This document shows, one piece after another, positions 56,523 through 64,000 of a stretch of 64,000 nucleotides of DNA. The position numbers and the translations under genes were made by a program. Under the pieces are notes generated by a model. That model ran no database searches and had not been told where the DNA came from. It saw only the letters and a program-made list of their open reading frames with translations. Each line of letters begins with the position of its first letter. The stretch's first letter is position 1. The stretch is from Archangium violaceum (lineage in GTDB: Bacteria > Myxococcota > Myxococcia > Myxococcales > Myxococcaceae). The stretch spans positions 8,352,001 through 8,416,000 of the forward strand of contig NZ_CP069396.1 of NCBI RefSeq assembly GCF_016887565.1. The letters are read 5' to 3'.

Positions 56523-58340
56523 ATGCTCCGCAGGCTGCTCCCCACCCTCTCCGCCCTCGTGCTCGGCCTCGCCGGGCTCGGATGGGGCCTGTGGCAACTG
56601 CAGCGCATCTTCGCCACCGAGCGCGAGGATGCGCGGGCCTCGCTCCGCTCCCGGCGCGAGGCCCTCGAGCAGTACGCCCTCGCCTCCCTGAGCCAGGTGG
56701 TGAGGGAGAAGCTGGAAGCGGCGCGGCCCGCGCTGGAGCTCGCCGCGGCCGATCCACTCGCGCCCGCCCAGGGCCTCTATCTGCGCGAGCGCGGAGAGCA
56801 ACTGCTGCCACGGCTGGCCCTCCATGACTCGGGACAGGATACGCCCGCGCGAGACCGGTACACACGGCTGCGCGCCGGTACCGAGGTGGCCGACGAGGAG
56901 GATGGCCCCTGGGTGGAGCGGCTCGCCCTGATGAGCGCGGTGGAACGGGCGCTCGACCGGAGAGACGGGCGCGCCGCCACCGAGGCACTCGTGGCCTTCC
57001 TCCACCATCGCAGCCGGTACGTGCTCGCCTCCACGCGGGATGTGCCAGGCCATCTGGTGGTGCTGGAGACGCTGGCGGAGCGGGGGAACGTGGTACCGCA
57101 GCTCATGCAGTCGCTGGTCCGCGAAGGGCTGGACGAGAGCAAGGGGGGACGGATGGATGGACTGCAACGGCTGCTCCTCCTCAAACGCTCGCGCTTCACC
57201 CGCGCCGATTTCGACTTCCTGCGCGAGCGCGTGGTGGCGCTGTCCACGCGGACGGGAACGCCGGTGATGGACTTCGAGGCACGCACCGCGGAGCTCGCCG
57301 CCGCGCCCCTGCCCCTGCCCGCGTCGCTCGCCGGGCCCGTGCTGGTGCGCTCCGGCTGGTACCTGGAGCCGCGAGACGAGGGGTACGCCCGGGGCGTGGC
57401 GGTGGACCCTGGGGCGCTATTGGAGTCCCTCGCCCGGGAGATGCGCGAGCGCGGGCTGCTCGGCCCCGAGGGACACGTGCGCCTGCGCGGGGAGGACGAG
57501 GTCCTGCCGCTCGCGACCCTGCGCCTGGACGTGGAGACGCCCGAGTGGGCGCGGGAGGAGAGCGCGTTGGAGCAGCGCTACCAGCTGAAGACGGGCATGG
57601 TGGTGCTGTGCGCGGGGCTCGCCCTCACCATCGCCGCGCTCGCCTTCCTGGGCCAGCAGCGCAAGTCCCGGTTCCTCGAGCTCAAGAGCGACTTCGTGGC
57701 CACCGTCTCGCACGAGCTGCGCACGCCGCTGGCCTCCATCCGGCTGCTCGCCGAGACACTCGAGTGGCGGCTGGCCCAGGGCGTCGAGTCGCGCGACTAC
57801 CCCGCGCGCATCATCCACGAGGCGGACGGGCTGGGGTTCCTCGTGGAGAACCTCCTCTCCTTCAACCGCATCGACAAGGGCCGCTGGGTGCCCCACCTCT
57901 CGCTCGTGCGGCTGGAGGAGCTGGTGGCCACGCTGCGGCGCGACCTGGAGGGCTGGGCCCGGGTGCCGGTGGAGCTGACGTCCGACGTGGGCGAGCGCGA
58001 GCTGCTCGCGGACCCGCAGCTCCTGCGGCTGCTGCTGGCCAACCTCGCGCGCAATGCCTGCGCCTACAACACGCGCAACCCCGTGCGCCTGCGCCTGGAA
58101 GCGCTCGCGGACGGACGGGTGCGCTTCTCGGACAATGGCGTGGGCATCCCCGAGGCCGAGTGGGAGCGCATCTTCGGCGAGTTCTACCGGCTGCGCGGGC
58201 AGGGACGAGAGGTGCCCGGCAGCGGCCTCGGCCTCGCCCTGTGTCAGCGCATCGTGCGCCTGCATGGAGGCACCCTGCGCGTGGCGGCCTCCAACCCCGA
58301 GGGCACCACGTTCGAGCTTACCTTTCCGGAGCGACGCTGA
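56523..58340 (+). CDS. Membrane sensor histidine kinase
   Basis: 605 residues. An N-terminal membrane helix, a 330-residue extracytoplasmic sensor without recognised fold, and a second helix (GMVVLCAGLALTIAALAFLG). The HisKA domain has H397 in ATVSHELRTPLASIRL; the HATPase has LLANLARNACAYN, DNGVGIP and GSGLGLALC. Its stop (TGA) directly adjoins the ATG of the response regulator, so it is a cotranslated two-component pair. Confidence 0.94.
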   Translation: MLRRLLPTLSALVLGLAGLGWGLWQLQRIFATEREDARASLRSRREALEQYALASLSQVVREKLEAARPALELAAADPLAPAQGLYLRERGEQLLPRLALHDSGQDTPARDRYTRLRAGTEVADEEDGPWVERLALMSAVERALDRRDGRAATEALVAFLHHRSRYVLASTRDVPGHLVVLETLAERGNVVPQLMQSLVREGLDESKGGRMDGLQRLLLLKRSRFTRADFDFLRERVVALSTRTGTPVMDFEARTAELAAAPLPLPASLAGPVLVRSGWYLEPRDEGYARGVAVDPGALLESLAREMRERGLLGPEGHVRLRGEDEVLPLATLRLDVETPEWAREESALEQRYQLKTGMVVLCAGLALTIAALAFLGQQRKSRFLELKSDFVATVSHELRTPLASIRLLAETLEWRLAQGVESRDYPARIIHEADGLGFLVENLLSFNRIDKGRWVPHLSLVRLEELVATLRRDLEGWARVPVELTSDVGERELLADPQLLRLLLANLARNACAYNTRNPVRLRLEALADGRVRFSDNGVGIPEAEWERIFGEFYRLRGQGREVPGSGLGLALCQRIVRLHGGTLRVAASNPEGTTFELTFPERR

Positions 58341-59039
58341 ATGACGTCTCCCAACCCCGCCATCCTCCTCGTGGAGGACGATCTCAACCTGCGGCTCGCG
58401 CTGCGCGACAACCTGGAGAACCAGGGTGGCTACAGCGTGGAGGAAGCAACCACCGTGGCCGAGGCGCGCGCGCACCTGGCCCGGCGCGCCTTCCAGCTCA
58501 TCCTGCTCGACGTGATGCTGCCGGATGGGGACGGCTACACGCTGTGCCGCACCTTGCGCCGGGAGGGGCTGGAGACCCCGGTGATGATGCTCACCGCGCG
58601 CACGCTCGAGGACGACGTGGTGCGGGGCTTCGAGTCGGGCGCGCAGGACTACCTGGGCAAGCCCTACCGCCTGCGCGAGCTGCTCGCGCGGGTGGGAGCG
58701 CTGGTGCGGCGGAGCGGAGGTGTGCCCACGCAGGTGGTGCGCTTCGCGGGCTACAAGATGGACCTCGACCGGCGCAAGGTGGAGACGCCCGAGGGGAAGA
58801 CGGTGGAGCTGACCCGCACCGAGTTCGACCTGCTGGCCTTCTTCGTGCGCGAGCGAGAGCGCGTCCTGCGCCGGGACGAGATTCTCGACGCCGTCTGGGG
58901 GCGCGACGTCGTCGTGGACCCGCACACGGTGGACAACTTCGTCTCGAGCCTCAAGCGCAAGCTGGGCTGGAACAGCACCTCGCGCTTCGCCCTCCAGACA
59001 GTGCGCGGCGTAGGCTACCGCCTGGAGGTGGAGGGGTGA
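58341..59039 (+). CDS. OmpR/PhoB-type response regulator
   Basis: 232 residues. Receiver with acidic E12/D13/D14, phosphoacceptor D57 (LILLDVMLPDGDGY) and Lys in LGKPY. The C-terminal winged helix is typical (ELTRTEFDLLAFFVRERERVLRRDEIL...TVDNFVSSLKRKL). It is the partner of the preceding kinase. Targets are not identified; the methyltransferase gene overlaps its end. Confidence 0.95.
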   Translation: MTSPNPAILLVEDDLNLRLALRDNLENQGGYSVEEATTVAEARAHLARRAFQLILLDVMLPDGDGYTLCRTLRREGLETPVMMLTARTLEDDVVRGFESGAQDYLGKPYRLRELLARVGALVRRSGGVPTQVVRFAGYKMDLDRRKVETPEGKTVELTRTEFDLLAFFVRERERVLRRDEILDAVWGRDVVVDPHTVDNFVSSLKRKLGWNSTSRFALQTVRGVGYRLEVEG

Positions 59040-59608
59040 CGAGCACCCTCCTCTTCCTGCTGCTGCTGACCGTCCTGCTCGCGGGGATGCTGTCCATCGT
59101 CTTCCACACGCTGAGGACCGGCATCTCCCCCATGCCCACCTCCGGGAAGGTGCGCCGCCAGCTGCTCTCCCTGCTGCCGGAGGACCTCGAGGGCACCGTG
59201 CTCGAACTGGGCTCGGGCTGGGGGACGCTGGCCTTCGCGCTGGCGGACCACTGCCCCCGCGCCCGGGTGGTGGCCTTCGAGCTGTCTCCCCTGCCCTACG
59301 CCTTCTCGTGGCTGCGCCAGCGCCTCGCGCCACGCCCCAACCTCCGGCTCCTGCGCGAAGACTTCTTCCGCGCCTCCTTCTCCGAGGCTTCGACCGTCGT
59401 CTGCTACCTCTTCCCCGGCGCGATGACGCGGCTGGCGCCCAGACTGGCCGGGGAGCTCTCCCCGGGGACGCGCGTCCTCAGCCACACCTTCGCGCTCCGG
59501 GGGTGGAAGCCGCTGCGCACCCTCGTGGTGGACGACCTGTACCGCACCCCCATCTACCTCTACGAAGTCCCCGCCCGGGAGGCCCGGCTCAGCTCCATTG
59601 AAGGGTGA
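59036..59608 (+). CDS. Membrane-anchored SAM-dependent methyltransferase
   Basis: 190 residues. GTG overlaps the regulator stop (GTGA). An N-terminal membrane helix (LLFLLLLTVLLAGMLSIVF) precedes a class I methyltransferase with motif I VLELGSGWGTLAFAL and acidic motif II VVAFELSP. It is too short to be a complete lipid N-methyltransferase with extra domains, yet such anchored enzymes often act on lipids or proteins at the membrane. The 3-prime end overlaps the convergent CapA-like gene by 20 bp. Confidence 0.85.
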   Translation: MTSTLLFLLLLTVLLAGMLSIVFHTLRTGISPMPTSGKVRRQLLSLLPEDLEGTVLELGSGWGTLAFALADHCPRARVVAFELSPLPYAFSWLRQRLAPRPNLRLLREDFFRASFSEASTVVCYLFPGAMTRLAPRLAGELSPGTRVLSHTFALRGWKPLRTLVVDDLYRTPIYLYEVPAREARLSSIEG

Positions 59609-60737
59609 GCGTGTCGTCCTCTTCCAGGAGGACGTGCGTGCCGAATCGGCGGCCCTCCCGGTTCAGGATGCCCTGCAACCACCTGGCGTCGGCGGCGGAG
59701 ACCCGGCACTCCCGGAAGCGGCGCACCTGCATGGGCGTCATGCGGAGGGAAAGCAGCCGGCCGCTCGTGGGCTCCAGGGTGACGAAGTACATCAGGGTCA
59801 GGTCACCCCGAAAGCCTTCGTAGCCACGGATGCCTTCGTAGTCGTTCAGGAAGTCCCCGCAGCCGTAGAGGATGAGACGCTCCCGGTAGACCTCGATGCC
59901 GCGGGGATGGTGGGAAGAGTGGCCGTGGACGACATCCACCCCCGCTTCGTCGATGAGGGCCCGTGCGAACTCCCGCTGCGCGGAGGGCACCTGGTAACCC
60001 CAGTTGCTCCCCCAGTGGATGGAGGCGATGACGAGGTCTCCCGCGCGATTGATGGCTCGCACCCGCGCACCGACGTGCCGGGCCGTGGTGGGCGTCAGGT
60101 CCGCCAGCAGCTCCACCCCTGGCCTGTCCACCCCCGCCGCCCACGTCGGTGGGATGCCACTGCTTTCCGACCCAAGCGAGAACACGGCGACCCGGCCCTT
60201 GCTCGGGACGTCCAGCACGGCGGGAGCCCGCGCTTCTTCCAGGTGGGCTCCCGCTCCCGCGGTGGCGATGCCCGCGCTCCGCAGGGTGGCCAGCGTCTCC
60301 CGGAGCCCCTCGTACCCCCAATCGAGCACATGGTTGTTCGCCAACGCGCAACAGTCGATGCGGGCGGTGGTGAGGCAGGCGACGTGCGCCGGGTTCATCC
60401 GATAGTGGATGTCCTTGTCCGGCCACCACGCCTCGCTGGTGGTGATGCTGGTCTCCAGGTTGATCAACCGCACGTCCGGAGCACGCCGCGCCAGCTCGGC
60501 GAGCGCATCACCCCAGACATGGTCGAGGCCCACGGGCCTGGGAATGGAGCCGTTCCGATCCTCGGCCAGCGCGATGTAGTCCCGGGCGTCCCGCACATAG
60601 GGCTCGTGCAGCTCGGGTGGACACGGGTGGGGAAACGCCTGGTCGATGCCTCGCCCGGTCATCACGTCGCCACAGAGGAAGACGGTGAGCGCGCTCGCCG
60701 GGGAAGAAAGCTCGCCAATGTGCTCCGGCTCTGGCAT
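59589..60737 (-). CDS. CapA-like metallophosphatase-fold protein
   Basis: 382 residues from ATG 60737. Family motifs: LCGDVMTGRGIDQ, LINLETSITT, ALANNHVLDWGYEG, VIASIHWGSNW and DVVHGHSSHHPRGIEVY with the metal-binding His/Asp set. CapA-type proteins take part in poly-gamma-glutamate or polysaccharide handling and look like calcineurin-fold enzymes. No signal peptide is seen, so the location is uncertain. A long upstream frame is not supported. Confidence 0.88.
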   Translation of the reverse strand: MPEPEHIGELSSPASALTVFLCGDVMTGRGIDQAFPHPCPPELHEPYVRDARDYIALAEDRNGSIPRPVGLDHVWGDALAELARRAPDVRLINLETSITTSEAWWPDKDIHYRMNPAHVACLTTARIDCCALANNHVLDWGYEGLRETLATLRSAGIATAGAGAHLEEARAPAVLDVPSKGRVAVFSLGSESSGIPPTWAAGVDRPGVELLADLTPTTARHVGARVRAINRAGDLVIASIHWGSNWGYQVPSAQREFARALIDEAGVDVVHGHSSHHPRGIEVYRERLILYGCGDFLNDYEGIRGYEGFRGDLTLMYFVTLEPTSGRLLSLRMTPMQVRRFRECRVSAADARWLQGILNREGRRFGTHVLLEEDDTLTLQWS

Positions 60738-60875
60738 GGGCAGCGTCTCCCCAGAGGGTAGACATGCCCGGCGGGCATGGCATTCCGCGTCCCCCGGCGC
60801 TCCCCCGCTCCGCCATGGCACCCCTCCTTCCCTCGGAAGTCAGGCCCTCCATCCGCCCTGTCTGGTCCTCCGCTC

Positions 60876-62027
60876 ATGTCAGACCCACCGGATACGATTC
60901 TCTTCTTCGCCGCGAGGGAGATGCGGCGCGCAACGGAGGGATTCGTGGCAGACATCGCGGACGGCGCCCAGGTCGAGATGAAGGGCTCTGGCTCCAAGCC
61001 GTACATCCTGAAGAACACCGGGGGCGTGTACTCGTGCTCGTGCCCGGCCTGGCGCAACCAGTCGGTGGCCATCGAGCGGCGGACGTGCAAGCACCTGCGC
61101 AAGGTTCGTGGGGATGAAGCGGAGGACGCGCGGGTGGGCGCCGCGGAGACGAGCGCCGCGGCGAAGCCGGCGGCCCGCAACGTCCGTCCCCGGGCGAACG
61201 CGAGCGAGGACGCGGACAGCACGGTCCCCCCGCTGCTGCTGGCGCACTCGTGGGAGAACGATGTCGACCTGACGGGCTGGTGGATGAGCGAGAAGCTCGA
61301 CGGCGTGCGGGCCTACTGGGACGGCAAGCAGTTCATGTCCCGCCAGGGCAACCCCTTCTTCGCGCCCGACTGGTTCACCGAGAAGCTGCCCGACTTCCCG
61401 CTCGACGGAGAGCTGTTCGGCGGGCGAAAGAAGTTCCAGCGCACGGTGAGCGTCGTGCGGCGGCAGGACCGCAGTGACGATTGGAAGGAGCTGGCCTTCG
61501 TCATCTTCGACGCGCCGGGTCTCGAAGCGCCCTTCGAGGAGCGGCTGGCGCGCTGCCAGCAGTACGTGGAGGACGTGGCACCGCCGTACGCCGAGTGGTT
61601 GCCGCACGAGCCCTGCAAGGGCGTGACGCACCTGCGCGAGGAGCTGGCGCGGGTGGAGGGACTCGGGGGCGAGGGGCTGATGCTGCGCCAGCCGGGCTCG
61701 CGCTACGAGGCGGGCCGCTCCCACACGTTGCTGAAGGTGAAGAGCTTCAAGGACGACGAGGCGCGCGTGGTGGGGCACCTCGCGGGCGCGGGCAGGCACA
61801 AGGGCCGGCTGGGAGCGCTGGAGGTGGAGCTGCGCGACGGCACCCGCTTCTCCGTGGGCACCGGCCTCTCCGACGCGGAGCGCGAGAACCCGCCCCAGGT
61901 GGGCACCATCATCACCTTCCGCTACCAGGAGCTGTCCAACGACGGCGTGCCACGCTTCCCCTCGTACGTGGGAGTGCGCATCGACGCCGTGCCCTTCGAG
62001 CCCGTGGCCACCCGCAGGCGCGCCTGA
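60876..62027 (+). CDS. SWIM zinc finger fused to ATP-dependent DNA ligase
   Basis: 383 residues from ATG 60876. Residues 1-80 carry a SWIM finger (CSCPAWRNQSVAIERRTCKHLRK, C-x-C...C-x-H). After a variable linker comes a small ATP-dependent ligase: adenylation site SEKLDGVRAYW with the nucleophilic Lys, RQGNPFFAPDWF, LDGELFGGR, and an OB-fold domain ending PSYVGVR. It lacks the large N-terminal domain of cellular replicative ligases. A repair role in nick sealing is likely, with the SWIM part binding DNA or a partner. Confidence 0.9.
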   Translation: MSDPPDTILFFAAREMRRATEGFVADIADGAQVEMKGSGSKPYILKNTGGVYSCSCPAWRNQSVAIERRTCKHLRKVRGDEAEDARVGAAETSAAAKPAARNVRPRANASEDADSTVPPLLLAHSWENDVDLTGWWMSEKLDGVRAYWDGKQFMSRQGNPFFAPDWFTEKLPDFPLDGELFGGRKKFQRTVSVVRRQDRSDDWKELAFVIFDAPGLEAPFEERLARCQQYVEDVAPPYAEWLPHEPCKGVTHLREELARVEGLGGEGLMLRQPGSRYEAGRSHTLLKVKSFKDDEARVVGHLAGAGRHKGRLGALEVELRDGTRFSVGTGLSDAERENPPQVGTIITFRYQELSNDGVPRFPSYVGVRIDAVPFEPVATRRRA

Positions 62028-62061
62028 GCCGGATTTAACCCTTCTCCGGCTCGGGGGTTTT
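62026..62061 (+). terminator. Possible terminator after the ligase gene
   Basis: GAGCCGGA (62026-62033) pairs with TCCGGCTC (62045-62052) around an 11-base loop, and TTTT follows after five G residues. The left arm includes the ligase stop codon. The T-run is short and offset, so termination strength is doubtful. Confidence 0.4.
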
Positions 62062-62119
62062 CAAGGACAGGAGACGCCGGGAGGCCATCCCGGCGTCATC
62101 CCTGGAGGAGAACCCTGTC

Positions 62120-62503
62120 ATGCGCCTGAAGCTCGCCCTGTCCGCCGCCGTTGCCTCGCTGCTGTTCGCCGCTCCCGTGCTCGCCGAGGAGCCCGCCCCC
62201 GCCCCCGCCAACCAGGCGGCCCCCGGTGACAGGGCGGCGCACCGGCACGAGCGGATGATGCGCAGGTTCGAGCGCATGGAGCAGCGGATGAACCGCGCCG
62301 TCGAGCGAGGCCGCCTCTCGCGCGCCCAGGCGGATGAGCTCATCGCCGAGGCCCGGCAGCTCCGCGACGAGGCGCTCGCCCTGCGTCAGTCCAGCGGTGG
62401 AAAACTGACCGAGGAGCAGCGTCAGCAGTTCCACCAGCGCAAGCAGGCCCTGCGCGAGAAGGTGCGCGCGGCCATGAAGGCCAACGCGCCCCAAGCGCAG
62501 TAA
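62120..62503 (+). CDS. Small exported charged helical protein
   Basis: 127 residues. Signal peptide MRLKLALSAAVASLLFAAPVLAE followed by a highly charged, Arg/Glu/Gln-rich helical body with RRFERMEQRMNRAV and LTEEQRQQF segments. This resembles the Spy/CpxP class of periplasmic chaperones in style, without the diagnostic LTxxQ pair. GGAGGAG precedes the ATG. Converges with the subtilase gene 34 bp away. Confidence 0.7.
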   Translation: MRLKLALSAAVASLLFAAPVLAEEPAPAPANQAAPGDRAAHRHERMMRRFERMEQRMNRAVERGRLSRAQADELIAEARQLRDEALALRQSSGGKLTEEQRQQFHQRKQALREKVRAAMKANAPQAQ

Positions 62504-62537
62504 CGGCGCCGTCACCTCATCAGGGAGACGTCGGAGG

Positions 62538-63830
62538 CTACCGTCCCTCCTGGGCGGTCTGGAGGGAGGGCGGGCCACCGATGAAGCCGGAGAACATCAG
62601 CCGGTTGGGCGAGCACGAGCCCGGGTTGGCCACCTTGCCGGGGGTGGAGTTGTCGACGAGCGCGGCGGCCACGGCGGCGGGGGCGGCGGTGGGGTTGCGC
62701 TCCAGGAAGAGCGCGGCGAGCCCGGTGACGTGCGGAGCGGCCATCGAGGTCCCGCTGAGGAGGCGGGTGGCGGTGTCATTCGAGAGCCAGGCCGAGAGGA
62801 TCTCATGGCCCGGAGCGAAGACATCCACGCAGCTGCCCCAGTTGGAGAAGGTGGCGCGCGAGTCGGAGTTCGTGGTGGCGCCCACGGTGATGGCCTCGGC
62901 CGTGCGCGCCGGGGAGACGTTGCAGGCATTCTGGTTCTCATTGCCCGCCGCGAGGATGAAGGTGACACCCGAGGTGATGGACTTGCGGATCGCATCATCG
63001 AGCGCTGCGTTCTTGGCGCCGCCCAGGCTCATGTTGGCCACCGCGGGCAGCTCGCGGTTGCTCGTCACCCAGTCCACGCCGGCGATCACCCCGGCGGTCG
63101 TGCCGGAACCGGAGCAGTTGAGCACGCGCACCCCGTGGAGGCGGACGTTCTTGGCGACGCCATACGTGTTGCCGCCCACGGTGGCGGCCACGTGGGTGCC
63201 ATGGCCGTTGCAGTCATTGCCCTTCTGATTGTCGCCGATGGAGTCGAAGCTGGCCTCCGCCCGTCCGCCGAACTCGGAGTGCGAGGCGCGGATGCCGGTA
63301 TCGATGATGTAGGCGTGCACGCCCTTGCCGTGGGCGTTGTAGAGGTAGGTCTTGTCCAACGGGAGCTCGCGCTGGTCGACGCGGTCGATGCCCCAGGTGG
63401 CGTCGGGCTGGCTCTCGCTGATGGTCATCACCCCGTTCTCCTGGACGTACTCCACCTCGGGGTCGGCGGCCATGGAGCCGGCCTGCTCGGGGCTCATCCG
63501 GCTGGCGAACCCCCGCAGGGCATGCGCGTAGGTGAAGAACACACTGCCGCCGTATTGGGCCGAGAGACGCTCGGCGGCCAAGGAGGGCTCGAGCGTCTTC
63601 TCACCCGGGCGCGGCGTCCTGAGCACGACGATGTACTCACCGGGGACCGGCTGGGGCGAGGCGACGAACTTCCCGGTGCGGGACTCGCTCCCCACGGCGT
63701 CGGCCTTGACGCAAGGGTCCGAGGGGTTGGGCGTGGGCGTGGGAGCGGGAACGTGCTTGGCCGGGCAAGCCACCAGCATGGACAAGGACACAGCGGACAC
63801 GGCCACCCACGACGCGATGTGGAGACGCAT
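62538..63830 (-). CDS. Subtilisin-like serine protease lipoprotein
   Basis: 430 residues. A lipoprotein signal ends in LVAC. A Pro-rich stretch and an I9-like propeptide (YIVVLRTPRPGEKTL...VEYVQENGVM) lead to an S8 peptidase domain of proteinase K type: catalytic Asp in YIIDTGI, His in NGHGTHVAATV, oxyanion Asn in LAAGNENQNAC, Ser in LSGTSMAAPH. Propeptide autocleavage would leave an active enzyme attached to, or released from, the outer membrane. A nutritional or predatory role is typical for the group. Confidence 0.95.
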   Translation of the reverse strand: MRLHIASWVAVSAVSLSMLVACPAKHVPAPTPTPNPSDPCVKADAVGSESRTGKFVASPQPVPGEYIVVLRTPRPGEKTLEPSLAAERLSAQYGGSVFFTYAHALRGFASRMSPEQAGSMAADPEVEYVQENGVMTISESQPDATWGIDRVDQRELPLDKTYLYNAHGKGVHAYIIDTGIRASHSEFGGRAEASFDSIGDNQKGNDCNGHGTHVAATVGGNTYGVAKNVRLHGVRVLNCSGSGTTAGVIAGVDWVTSNRELPAVANMSLGGAKNAALDDAIRKSITSGVTFILAAGNENQNACNVSPARTAEAITVGATTNSDSRATFSNWGSCVDVFAPGHEILSAWLSNDTATRLLSGTSMAAPHVTGLAALFLERNPTAAPAAVAAALVDNSTPGKVANPGSCSPNRLMFSGFIGGPPSLQTAQEGR

Positions 63831-64000
63831 GGTTTCCCCCTGTTGCGAAGAAATTCCAGACTGCGTGTTTCAGTTTAAAGAGACGTCTGACGCGGTTCCT
63901 TCTGATTCACGCCTGGCGCACACGTGTTCAAAACGAGACATGCGGGCGATGTCGGATGGATGTATGGCTTTGGCCGCTACTTCCGGGGAGGCGGTGCCGG
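63831..64000. other. Upstream region of the subtilase, no gene seen
   Basis: 170 bases of comparatively AT-rich sequence between the subtilase start and the window edge. It must hold the subtilase promoter, but no hexamer pair matches convincingly. A GGGGGAAACC stretch before the ATG serves as ribosome site. Confidence 0.5.

Overview
The base composition (very GC-rich, strong G/C at third codon positions), the many Hanks-type Ser/Thr kinases and hybrid sensor proteins, the long Pro/Ala-rich linkers and the ASH-repeat/VWA surface proteins point to a myxobacterium, most likely of the suborder Cystobacterineae (Archangium/Cystobacter/Myxococcus relatives). This is an inference from gene content and style; no rRNA or tRNA gene is present to fix it.

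Layout. 1-4.1 kb: end of a scramblase-like gene, a thioredoxin-like [2Fe-2S] ferredoxin, a 586-bp non-coding divergent region with dyads and a promoter-like site, and the B12-dependent ribonucleotide reductase nrdJ. 4.1-6.46 kb: a compact island of visibly lower GC, bounded by two hairpins, holding three tiny tandem paralogous genes and a PD-(D/E)XK nuclease-like gene in one coupled operon. 6.46-10.5 kb: an R2K-type ATP-grasp protein behind a giant Pro/Ala-rich protein with a GspE-N-type domain. 10.6-14.5 kb: exopolysaccharide/LPS sugar transfer genes. 14.5-17.6 kb: a ferredoxin-MBL protein, a secreted HNH nuclease plus DUF4265 pair, and a Cho/UvrC-like nuclease. 17.7-22.1 kb: a secreted protein, a kinase, a CheY-like receiver and an XRE regulator. 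22.2-31.9 kb: a leftward run purH - zinc-ribbon/TPR protein - purD - lptF - lptG - O-antigen-ligase-like gene, mostly joined by 4-bp GTGA overlaps, behind a good sigma-70-like promoter. 32-37.1 kb: a sigma-region-4-like protein, a MerR protein and two tandem kinases with PEGA-like tails. 37.2-40.7 kb: a small protein and a large ASH/VWA lipoprotein. 41-43.9 kb: a phospholipid cluster (acyltransferase, SDR/epimerase, pssA). 43.9-48 kb: ThrE-like exporter, small protein, thiD, MATE pump. 48-59.6 kb: two paralogous orphan histidine kinases flanking a Ser/Thr kinase, then a VWA protein, a histidine kinase/OmpR-type regulator pair and a methyltransferase. 59.6-63.8 kb: CapA-like protein, SWIM-DNA ligase fusion, small periplasmic protein and a subtilase lipoprotein.

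The best candidate for an undescribed system is 4235-6419. Three short proteins, each in a different reading frame, carry the same ungapped 22-residue motif (nine invariant positions, all encoded by codons that vary synonymously). They are translationally chained to a 506-residue protein with a D-x8-E-x-K nuclease signature. The composition differs sharply from both neighbours. I infer an acquired conflict or defence-type module in which the small proteins share a docking or substrate motif; nothing in the sequence proves that function.
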